Assembly (NCBI GenBank): GCA_011052285.1
Contig: DRJH01000482.1
Span: 1 to 7,170, forward strand
Reading direction: 5' to 3'
DNA from: Gammaproteobacteria bacterium
Lineage (GTDB): Bacteria > Pseudomonadota > Gammaproteobacteria > Arenicellales > DRJH01
Length of the DNA: 7,170 bases
Shown: positions 1-5,729 of the stretch, piece by piece
Layout of the letters: each line of letters opens with the position of its first letter
How positions within the stretch are numbered: position 1 is the stretch's first letter
Position numbers and translations under genes: made by a program
The notes under the pieces: generated by a model
The model's input: only the letters and a program-made list of their open reading frames with translations
The model's database searches: none
What the model was told of the DNA's origin: nothing

Positions 1-844
1 GATATTGCAGGCGCAGTGTGATGATGCAGAACAGTACAAAACCGCCAAATATCGCCAGGCGGGTTAGTGTCTGTAACACGGGGTAAGTTTGCCTGATATT
101 GAGCAGGGGGGTGATTTGTAGTCCACTCCAAAGCAGCAAACTGCCGAATAGCCACAATACCAGGCCTTTTTTCATCCATGCCGGATATTCTGGTGTGATC
201 TGGAACATGGGTACGACCTGATACGCAATTCCGAGCAGTAGCAAGCCGATCCAACCGAATAACCCCCAACTGAGATGTACATCGGCCAGGATGTTGATAC
301 CTGGAAGGACGAACCAGTCTCGATATGCAGCCAGCAAGACCAACCCCAGTAGCAGAGTCAGTAGTAGTGAAAATAAAGCCAGCACCAGTGCCTGGAACAC
401 GGGACTGCTGGTTCGGTTTCGCCACAAGGCCAGTCCTGTGGCAGCGAGGTAAATCGTAAAGCCGAGAATCAAGCAGATACTGGCCAGCAGTGACCAGTAC
501 TGATCTGTGAACAACAGGCTCGTTGCCAATAGCAGAACGCCGGCGGTCAGCAACGGGTGCGAAAGCTTGGCAATTCTTGTGACATGGGGGACCGGGGCGC
601 CAGCGACCACAGGCAGCATCTGCAGAATGGCCCCACACATGATTTGTGCCATGAACCCGAGTGTGAACAGGTGAGTGATGGCCAACGTGTACGGGTTCCA
701 TCGCGAACTATACAGGTCCGGACCAGCTGCCAGAGCCAGTAAGGCGGCGACCAGGCCGAGCACGGGAGCTGTGAGAAAAAAACGCAGTGGTACCGAGATG
801 GGAGGTGCTTGGTCCAGCGACAGGTTGGCGGTACGTGGACTCAA
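1..844 (-). CDS. Polytopic membrane protein of a hemerythrin/DUF2249 operon, partial (3' end off the left edge)
   Basis: About 281 residues are visible and the frame is still open at position 2, so the C-terminus is missing. The start is a TTG at 844-842, which overlaps the TGA stop of the preceding gene as TTGA. An in-frame TGA lies at 895-893, and no ATG, GTG or other TTG occurs between it and 844, so this start is nearly forced; the next Met, residue 65, would delete the first membrane segments. The protein is very hydrophobic, with about seven or more predicted helices (roughly 22-41, 53-82, 98-113, 119-141, 149-174, 186-211, 222-240, 255-277). Histidines sit at H58 (ITHLFTLGF), H87, H96 and H190 (ADVHLSWGLFGW), followed by a YQVVPMFQ stretch. 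This resembles, from memory, NnrS-like or heme-copper-oxidase-subunit-I-like proteins found near denitrification and NO-response genes. Heme or metal binding is inference, and the exact function is unknown. Confidence 0.82.
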   Translation of the reverse strand, partial: MSPRTANLSLDQAPPISVPLRFFLTAPVLGLVAALLALAAGPDLYSSRWNPYTLAITHLFTLGFMAQIMCGAILQMLPVVAGAPVPHVTRIAKLSHPLLTAGVLLLATSLLFTDQYWSLLASICLILGFTIYLAATGLALWRNRTSSPVFQALVLALFSLLLTLLLGLVLLAAYRDWFVLPGINILADVHLSWGLFGWIGLLLLGIAYQVVPMFQITPEYPAWMKKGLVLWLFGSLLLWSGLQITPLLNIRQTYPVLQTLTRLAIFGGFVLFCIITLRLQY

Positions 845-1110
845 GCGGATGGCTTGTCGGAATTTGCCAAGGCAGCCGTCCTGGCAAAAGTGTCATTTTC
901 TCGCCAGATCAGGATGATAAACCGGACTTCGGCTTGCTGCTTACAGTACCAGGCGTAGCCCAGTTTTTCCAATAAAGGGTAGAGCAATCGTGGCTCGCGA
1001 CGGTGTAAAACTTTGAGGAAATCACCTTTTTCAAGCTGTGAAATAGCTTCGAGAACCCGCTCCATGGGTTCACAGGGCTCCAGCATGCTGACATCGAGAA
1101 ATGGTTTCAT
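841..1110 (-). CDS. DUF2249 domain protein (small, TusA-like fold expected)
   Basis: An 89-residue protein that is essentially one DUF2249 domain. The family signature is visible as LDVSMLEPCEPMERVLEAI near the N-terminus, then a GD-x-L-KVLHRREPRLLYPLLE core (about residues 29-48) and GYAWYC (51-56), followed by a beta-rich tail. DUF2249 proteins are small cytoplasmic domains, often beside or fused to hemerythrin domains in genomes of denitrifying or microaerobic proteobacteria; their biochemical role is not settled. The ATG at 1110-1108 is preferred over an in-frame ATG at 1143, because it starts directly at the domain and lies 7 nt after the hemerythrin stop, whereas the longer form would overlap that gene. 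No strong ribosome binding site precedes it, so translation probably depends on coupling to the hemerythrin gene. Its TGA stop (843-841) overlaps the TTG start of the membrane-protein gene. Confidence 0.88.
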   Translation of the reverse strand: MKPFLDVSMLEPCEPMERVLEAISQLEKGDFLKVLHRREPRLLYPLLEKLGYAWYCKQQAEVRFIILIWRENDTFARTAALANSDKPSA

Positions 1111-1117
1111 GAAGTGA

Positions 1118-1549
1118 TTACAGGCCCATCTGTTGTACCACATCAGCGGCGGTGTTTCCGAATACCTGGTCTGTCATGGGGTAGAGAATTTGCTGTTCTT
1201 TCATATTGTGTTGCTGAATCAGCATCATCAGTGTTTCCGACAGGCCCAGCCAGGTCGCATCATCCTGCTCAGAGACCGCCTGGTCCATTTCCACCAGCAG
1301 CTGGCGCATCTGGTGATGTTCCATACGCATCATTTGTGTGGGCCCAGCGGTTTGTCCGGTGGCCTGCTCAAATTTCGGGAACAAAATATTTTCCTCGGCA
1401 GCCAGGTGTCGTTCCAGGCGCTCACGAAAATTGTGAAATAGCGGGCTGCCGGTCTGCCAGTCCGCTGTCGAGATACTGTCTTCTGCTTGGGCCAGAAGTT
1501 CATCACAAGCTTTGTGATCTGCGGTCAATGCTTCGGTGATTGCTGTCAT
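1118..1549 (-). CDS. Hemerythrin-like di-iron protein (HHE cation-binding domain)
   Basis: A 143-residue soluble protein matching a single hemerythrin domain in length. The expected metal ligands are in place: H12 (TADHKACDE), the H48-x3-E52 pair (ERHLAAEENILFP), H78/H79 (MEHHQMRQLL) and the H114-x3-E118 pair (QQHNMKEQQILYP). Together they form the four-helix-bundle, non-heme di-iron site that binds O2 and, in several bacterial members, NO or reactive oxygen species. The ATG at 1549-1547 is backed by AAGGA (1560-1556) six bases upstream, the best ribosome binding site of this cluster. It is the first gene of a probable three-gene operon with the DUF2249 and membrane-protein genes. Whether it acts as an oxygen sensor, NO-handling protein or iron-centre repair factor cannot be decided from sequence; full RIC/YtfE proteins are longer and carry an extra N-terminal domain, absent here. 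Confidence 0.93.
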   Translation of the reverse strand: MTAITEALTADHKACDELLAQAEDSISTADWQTGSPLFHNFRERLERHLAAEENILFPKFEQATGQTAGPTQMMRMEHHQMRQLLVEMDQAVSEQDDATWLGLSETLMMLIQQHNMKEQQILYPMTDQVFGNTAADVVQQMGL

Positions 1550-1584
1550 TGGGGGTCCTTTGAATGGCCTTGTCCTGCTGGCGT

Positions 1585-1597
1585 TGAAGTCGCTTCA
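1585..1597. promoter_or_regulatory. Short perfect inverted repeat TGAAG-N3-CTTCA, candidate operator
   Basis: TGAAG TCG CTTCA is a perfect 5-3-5 inverted repeat inside the hemerythrin 5' untranslated region, downstream of the candidate -10. The right arm with its next base (CTTCAG, 1593-1598) recurs at 1652-1657 next to the presumed -35 region. It is not a proper FNR/DNR box, since the half-site spacing differs by one base from TTGA-N6-TCAA. A regulator site is possible, but chance is not excluded for a motif this short. Confidence 0.25.
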
Positions 1598-1622
1598 GTA
1601 GGGGTCTTAAGAATGGATCTGG

Positions 1623-1628
1623 ATTATA
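1623..1628 (-). promoter_or_regulatory. Candidate -10 element of the hemerythrin operon
   Basis: Read on the minus strand this is TATAAT, a perfect sigma-70 -10 hexamer, about 74 bases upstream of the hemerythrin ATG. At 16-18 bp spacing the -35 position holds only TCGTCT-like sequence, a poor match, which would fit an activator-dependent promoter. A CTGAAG motif lies next to that position at 1652-1657. The start of transcription near 1616 is inferred. Confidence 0.45.
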
Positions 1629-1699
1629 GTGTAATCGCACGGAACAGACGACTTCAGATAAGCTAAAAGATAAAATTTGTCATGAGTTCTGTGCCGATC

Positions 1700-1713
1700 C
1701 GCAACAATTTGCG
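1700..1713. promoter_or_regulatory. Inverted repeat CGCAA-N4-TTGCG upstream of maeB
   Basis: A perfect 5-4-5 inverted repeat (CGCAA CAAT TTGCG) lies 85 bases before the maeB ATG, between a TTGTCA hexamer at 1677-1682 and a TATTAT hexamer at 1755-1760. These hexamers look like -35 and -10 elements but are too far apart to form one promoter. The repeat could be an operator for maeB or for the divergent hemerythrin operon. No regulator can be named. Confidence 0.25.
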
Positions 1714-1798
1714 CTACCATTGGAGTCGATGGATCAGCTGTCTGTATTCCCAGGTATTATTGAAAACACGAGAGTAGGGCCCACAACAGGAAAAGAAC

Positions 1799-4069
1799 AT
1801 GTCCGATGAATTGAAAAAAGCAGCACTTGCCTACCATCGTGCTACACCTTGTGGCAAGCTGGCTGTGGTGGCGACCAAGCCACTGGCCAACCAGCGTGAC
1901 CTCACGTTGGCGTATTCTCCAGGCGTTGCTGAGGCTTGTAACGAGATCGTCGCGGATCCGTTGCAGGTTTCCGAAATGACCGCACGCGGCAATCTGGTGG
2001 CTGTCATCACCAATGGCACAGCTGTGCTGGGGCTTGGCGCAATCGGCCCATTGGCGGCCAAGCCGGTAATGGAAGGTAAGGCCGTATTATTCAAGAAATT
2101 TTCCGGAATCGATGTTTTTGATATCGAAATCGATGAACGGGATCCAGATCGCTTGGTGGACATTATTGCCAGCCTGGAGCCCACGATCGGTGGTATTAAT
2201 CTGGAAGATATCAAGGCGCCGGAATGCTTTGTGGTTGAGAAAAAACTCAAGGAGCGCCTCAAGATTCCGGTCTTTCATGATGATCAACATGGCACTGCCA
2301 TCATCGTCGGCACAGCAGTGCTGAACGCACTGACGGTGGTGGATAAAAAAATCAGCGAGGTCAAGCTGGTTGCATCGGGTGCTGGTGCGGCGGCACTGGC
2401 CTGTCTGGATATATTGGTAGGACTGGGGATTAACAAGAAAAATATTTTGGTCTGTGATCGCAAAGGCGTGATCTATACGGGTCGCCCCGGTGGTCTGGAT
2501 GAGTACAAGTCCAGTTATGCGGTCGATACCCCATGCAGAAACCTGGATGATGCGATAGTGGCTGCGGACATCTTTTTGGGTTTATCCGCCGCAGGAACCT
2601 TGTCACAGGATATGGTAAAGAAGATGGCGCCTGATCCCATCATTATGGCGCTGGCCAATCCTGACCCGGAAATCCTCCCTGAAGATGCATTGGCAGTACG
2701 ACCCGACGCCATTTTAGCCACAGGGCGGGCGGATTATCCCAATCAGGTCAATAATGTGTTGTGTTTTCCGTATATCTTCCGTGGCGCCCTGGATGTTGGC
2801 GCCACCACCATCAATGAAGCGATGAAGTTGGCGAGTGTACGGGCTTTGGCGGAACTGGCACAGGCTGAACTGCCGGATGACCAAGAGGCCTATGGTCGTA
2901 AACCGATGCAGTTTGGTCGGGAATACCTGATACCCAAGCCTTTTGATCCCCGGTTGATTGTCTCAGTTCCCGTCGCCGTGGCCAAAGCGGCAATGGAATC
3001 AGGGGTCGCGACACGTCCGATTGATGATTTTGAGGCCTATAAGCAGCGGCTCAATCAGTTTGTGTTCAAGTCCGGTTTTATGATGAAGCCGATCATGTCC
3101 GCAGCGAAAAGAAATCCGCAACGCCTGGTGTACGCAGAGGGCGAAGATCGGCGAATTTTGCGGGCGGCGAACCAGGTGTTGAGTGATGGTATCGCCAAAC
3201 CGATTCTTGTCGGTAGGCCGGAAGTGATCCAGTCGCGTATCGATGAGCTTGGATTACGGATGTGTATTGGTGAGCAAGTGGAGGTGGTGAATCCACAAAA
3301 TGATCCAAGATTCCGGAATTACTGGCAGAACTACCACCAGTTAATGGGTCGTAAAGGGGTTTCTCCGGAAGAGGCAAAGAATGTTGTACGTTCCCGAAAT
3401 ACCGTAATTGCCGCCTTGCAAGTGTTGCGCAGTGATGCCGACTGTATGATTGCCGGTAGTCAGGGTGCCTTTCGCCGGCATTTTCTGGATGTTACCGATA
3501 TTTTAGGCAAAAAGCCCGGCGTTCGGAATATTTCTGCGATGATGGCCCTGGTGCTGTCGACCGGAACCTATTTTATCTGTGATACCCACGTGGTGCCGGA
3601 GCCGAATGCAGAAGGCATTGCTGAAGCTGTAATTATGGCCGCTGCTGAAGTTCGCTGTTTCGGGTTGGTGCCGAAGATCGCTTTGTTATCCCATTCCAAT
3701 TTTGGCTCCTATGTTTCAGCCTCGTCTCTTAAAATGCAGCAGGCAAGAGAATTGCTGGAACAGCGAGCCCCTGACCTCGAGGTGGAAGGAGAAATGCACG
3801 GTGATGCAGCACTCTCAGAGACCATCCGGGCTATGGCTTTCCCGGAATCCAAACTCAAGGGAAATGCCAATCTTTTGATTATGCCCAATGTGGATGCTGG
3901 ATCTATTGCCTACAATCTGCTCAAAGAACAAGGCAACGGAGTCAGTATCGGACCGATTTTGCTGGGTATCGACAAACCGGCACATGTACTTCCCGAGTCT
4001 GTCACGGTGCGGGGTATTGTTAACCTCAGCGCATTGGCCGTGGTACAGGCTCAACGTGGAAGTAGCTGA
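1799..4069 (+). CDS. maeB: NADP-dependent malic enzyme with C-terminal phosphotransacetylase-like domain (MaeB type)
   Basis: A 756-residue protein, the usual length of the MaeB fusion family. It oxidatively decarboxylates malate to pyruvate with formation of NADPH in the cytoplasm, linking the TCA cycle to pyruvate. Residues about 1-425 are the malic enzyme part: Y39 in AYSPGVAEAC and K94 in EGKAVLFKK are the expected catalytic pair, E136/D137 (NLEDIKAPE) and D161/D162 (FHDDQHGTA) the divalent-metal site, SGAGAAAL (193-200) the dinucleotide-binding loop, and MALANPDPE (283-291) and GRADYPNQVNN (309-319) further family motifs. Residues about 428-756 are the PTA_PTB domain (AEGEDRRILRAANQVL, SHSNFGS, PNVDAGSIAYNLLKE). 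In studied MaeB proteins this domain is not a working phosphotransacetylase but mediates oligomerisation and acetyl-CoA inhibition. The ATG follows AGGA (1788-1791) with a 7-nt gap. The gene stands alone, divergent from the hemerythrin operon and convergent with cbbM. NADP preference is taken from the family, not proven by residues. Confidence 0.96.
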   Translation: MSDELKKAALAYHRATPCGKLAVVATKPLANQRDLTLAYSPGVAEACNEIVADPLQVSEMTARGNLVAVITNGTAVLGLGAIGPLAAKPVMEGKAVLFKKFSGIDVFDIEIDERDPDRLVDIIASLEPTIGGINLEDIKAPECFVVEKKLKERLKIPVFHDDQHGTAIIVGTAVLNALTVVDKKISEVKLVASGAGAAALACLDILVGLGINKKNILVCDRKGVIYTGRPGGLDEYKSSYAVDTPCRNLDDAIVAADIFLGLSAAGTLSQDMVKKMAPDPIIMALANPDPEILPEDALAVRPDAILATGRADYPNQVNNVLCFPYIFRGALDVGATTINEAMKLASVRALAELAQAELPDDQEAYGRKPMQFGREYLIPKPFDPRLIVSVPVAVAKAAMESGVATRPIDDFEAYKQRLNQFVFKSGFMMKPIMSAAKRNPQRLVYAEGEDRRILRAANQVLSDGIAKPILVGRPEVIQSRIDELGLRMCIGEQVEVVNPQNDPRFRNYWQNYHQLMGRKGVSPEEAKNVVRSRNTVIAALQVLRSDADCMIAGSQGAFRRHFLDVTDILGKKPGVRNISAMMALVLSTGTYFICDTHVVPEPNAEGIAEAVIMAAAEVRCFGLVPKIALLSHSNFGSYVSASSLKMQQARELLEQRAPDLEVEGEMHGDAALSETIRAMAFPESKLKGNANLLIMPNVDAGSIAYNLLKEQGNGVSIGPILLGIDKPAHVLPESVTVRGIVNLSALAVVQAQRGSS

Positions 4070-4081
4070 TAAGACAGCGAT

Positions 4082-4115
4082 AAAAAAGCCCTGCCATGAA
4101 ACGGCAGGGCTTTTT
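4082..4115. terminator. Bidirectional rho-independent terminator between maeB and cbbM
   Basis: A perfect GC-rich stem, GCCCTGCC (4088-4095) with GGCAGGGC (4103-4110), encloses a 7-nt loop. It is flanked by six A on the left (4082-4087) and five T on the right (4111-4115), which can extend the stem to 13 pairs. Each strand therefore reads as a stem followed by a U tract. The maeB stop lies 12 nt before it and the cbbM stop 12 nt beyond it, so it can end both convergent transcripts. Confidence 0.93.
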
Positions 4116-4127
4116 GTGTTGCTCTCC

Positions 4128-5525
4128 TCAGGCCTTGCCGAGTTGTTCCCGCCAGCCGGGAAATAACTGATCGGCGTCCTCACTGAAGGACTCGAACGCG
4201 CGGGCAAATTCCTGGTGGGATTTGGCAAATTCCACCGGCTCCGCCCCTTCACGCCAGCATTGCTCCGCCTGACGCAGTGATCGGGCCCCAGCTGCCGGGC
4301 CGTCAACGTGACCATAGGCACCGCCACCCGCAGTCAGAATGACATTGGAGTGACCAAGGTTCTTGAAAAAGCCGGGAATACGCAGCGCATTCATGCCGCC
4401 GGAGATAATTGGACAGGTCGGATTCATGCCATACCATTCTTGATGGTAGAAAGGTCCGTCAGCCGCGTCGTCCTGGAGCATGAAAGCCATCATCCGGTCT
4501 TTGGCATCGCCCTCCATTTTTCCAAAACTCATGGTGCCGGTATGAATACCGGATGAACCCATCAGGCGGGCCAACTTGGTATGCACGAAGGCAGGATAGC
4601 CCCTGGGATTGATTTCAGAGGTGACTGCACCGTGGCCAGCGCGGTGGTAATGCAGGAACTGATTCGGAAAGTTGCGGCGTACGGTGGTGACACCGGATGG
4701 GCCGGAGACAAAGCCATCGACCAGAAAGGCGATATGGGTGGCATTTTCGCCAAAGGTTTCAAGAATGTATTCACCGCGAGCAATAATTTCCGCAGGATCA
4801 TCGGCGGTGATATTGGCCGAAAAAATCTTGGTATCCCCGGTTTCATCCTGAGCCCGGCGCATGGAGTCAGCCACTAGTGGGATCACTTGATTCATGGGGC
4901 AGAAAGTCTGGTTGCCTTGAGGCTCATCATTTTTGATAAAATCACCACCGAGCCAGAAGTCGTAGGCGGCACGGGCAAACGGTTCCGGGCGTAGCCCCAA
5001 TTTGGGTTTAACAATGGTGCCGACAACAAAGCCACCATCAACGACCGGGCGCCCCAGGGTGCGCCACATATCACTCAATGTATAGGATGGGCCATCAAAT
5101 AGTTCAATCGCTTTGCGAGGGATGTAAAAATCGAGAAGACGCAACCCCACAATATCACCCATGCCCTGATTGTTGCCGACGACCAGCGAGGTAAATTGCG
5201 ACAGCATCATTCTGCCATCGAGCATATTGCGATCAAATAATTCCATCGGATAGGCGATTTTCATCAAACCATCTTGTGGACCATAGGTGTTCTCATCGGT
5301 GTAGTACACCAGAGCATCGATCCCCAGCGTGAAGTCGTCGGTGGTGCAGACCTCTACGTTGGTTCCAGTCGAAGACTCACCTGCGATGTGTGCGGCAGTG
5401 GCGTCGTAGTTATAGCCCGGCTTCGGGCTCATGCGATAGGTACAAAGCACATGTTTGCCATTGGCTATGAGCTCGTCTTCGTTCAGACTGAAGTCACAGT
5501 ATCGGTTACTTTGGTCAAGCGCCAT
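4128..5525 (-). CDS. cbbM: Ribulose-1,5-bisphosphate carboxylase/oxygenase, form II large subunit
   Basis: A 465-residue form II RuBisCO, which works without small subunits and fixes CO2 onto ribulose bisphosphate in the Calvin cycle. All active-site elements are visible: E50 in GESSTGTNVE, N118 (VGNNQGMGD), K173 (VKPKLGLRPEPF), the carbamylated K198 with metal ligands D200/E201 (GGDFIKNDEPQGNQ), H294/R295 (HYHRAGHGAVTS), loop-6 K336 (TGTMSFGKMEG) and S375 (IISGGM). These align with Rhodospirillum rubrum numbering at a constant offset of +7 after about residue 90. The ATG at 5525-5523 is chosen because the protein then begins MALDQSNRY, as in the family, and has GAGGA (5537-5533) seven bases upstream; a TTG at 5600 would add 25 unrelated residues. 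No cbbQ or cbbO follows, since the gene ends at a terminator, and no cbbR adjoins it. High-CO2, low-O2 operation is typical of form II enzymes. Confidence 0.97.
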   Translation of the reverse strand: MALDQSNRYCDFSLNEDELIANGKHVLCTYRMSPKPGYNYDATAAHIAGESSTGTNVEVCTTDDFTLGIDALVYYTDENTYGPQDGLMKIAYPMELFDRNMLDGRMMLSQFTSLVVGNNQGMGDIVGLRLLDFYIPRKAIELFDGPSYTLSDMWRTLGRPVVDGGFVVGTIVKPKLGLRPEPFARAAYDFWLGGDFIKNDEPQGNQTFCPMNQVIPLVADSMRRAQDETGDTKIFSANITADDPAEIIARGEYILETFGENATHIAFLVDGFVSGPSGVTTVRRNFPNQFLHYHRAGHGAVTSEINPRGYPAFVHTKLARLMGSSGIHTGTMSFGKMEGDAKDRMMAFMLQDDAADGPFYHQEWYGMNPTCPIISGGMNALRIPGFFKNLGHSNVILTAGGGAYGHVDGPAAGARSLRQAEQCWREGAEPVEFAKSHQEFARAFESFSEDADQLFPGWREQLGKA

Positions 5526-5532
5526 AATCAGT

Positions 5533-5537
5533 TCCTC
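5533..5537 (-). promoter_or_regulatory. Ribosome binding site that fixes the cbbM start
   Basis: GAGGA on the minus strand sits seven bases before the ATG at 5525. It supports that start over the longer open frame beginning at 5600. Confidence 0.75.
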
Positions 5538-5586
5538 ATGGATTGGATGTGGGTAGCAGCGAATAAACAAATCATTCAGTGGAGCT

Positions 5587-5592
5587 ACTATA
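5587..5592 (-). promoter_or_regulatory. Candidate -10 element for cbbM
   Basis: TATAGT on the minus strand matches five of six -10 consensus bases and would give a leader of about 55 nt. The -35 position (5610-5615, TTTTAT) is poor, so help from an activator such as a LysR-type regulator would be expected. A competing TATAAT on the same strand lies at 5646-5641, also with a weak -35. Confidence 0.3.
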
Positions 5593-5622
5593 GAACACAA
5601 TATTCATAAATAAAACTAAAGA

Positions 5623-5656
5623 ATAATTATTAAATACATAATTATATGGTTATATG
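5623..5656. repeat. AT-rich repeat block upstream of cbbM, candidate LysR-type (CbbR-like) binding region
   Basis: The self-palindromic octamer ATAATTAT occurs twice (5623-5630 and 5638-5645), centre to centre 15 bp. The second copy overlaps the first of two direct TTATATG repeats (5642-5648 and 5650-5656, 8 bp apart). The block lies about 45-75 bp upstream of the transcription start predicted from the TATAGT hexamer, where LysR-type activators usually bind. CbbR control of cbbM is known in other autotrophs; here it is inference, and low-complexity AT DNA can yield such repeats by chance. Confidence 0.35.
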
Positions 5657-5673
5657 AATTACTCCTGCCATGA

Positions 5674-5708
5674 GCTTATTATTGCCTCCTAGGTGCTGCA
5701 TTATAAGC
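5674..5708. repeat. Imperfect inverted repeat between the amidotransferase gene and cbbM
   Basis: GCTTAT (5674-5679) pairs with ATAAGC (5703-5708), and the inner TGC/GCA can pair with small mismatches, giving a hairpin with about 9-11 pairs. Its loop contains CCTAGGAGG on the minus strand. No T tract follows on either strand, so this is not a classical terminator. It may be a weak transcript-end structure for the amidotransferase operon, or have no role. Confidence 0.25.
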
Positions 5709-5729
5709 ATGGGCGGTAGCCGCGTCGGC

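Noticed and set aside
557..975. Several short plus-strand open frames
   Set aside because: They lie opposite the membrane-protein and DUF2249 genes, overlap one another and show no protein-like pattern or ribosome site.
1111..1143. Longer DUF2249 start at the ATG at 1143
   Set aside because: It would add 11 unrelated residues overlapping the hemerythrin C-terminus; the ATG at 1110 begins right at the conserved domain.
1114..1539. Plus-strand 141-residue open frame
   Set aside because: It is antisense to the hemerythrin gene, whose metal-ligand motifs are intact; its translation is low-complexity and resembles no family.
1584..1598. FNR/DNR box upstream of the hemerythrin gene
   Set aside because: The half-sites TTGA and TCAG are separated by 7 rather than 6 bases and the second half is mismatched, so the match is not adequate.
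3815..4327. Minus-strand 170-residue open frame crossing the terminator
   Set aside because: It overlaps the 3' end of maeB, the bidirectional terminator and the end of cbbM, all well supported; the translation is not family-like.
5526..5600. N-terminal extension of CbbM from a TTG at 5600
   Set aside because: The 25 added residues do not belong to the form II family, no ribosome site precedes the TTG, and GAGGA is correctly placed for the ATG at 5525.
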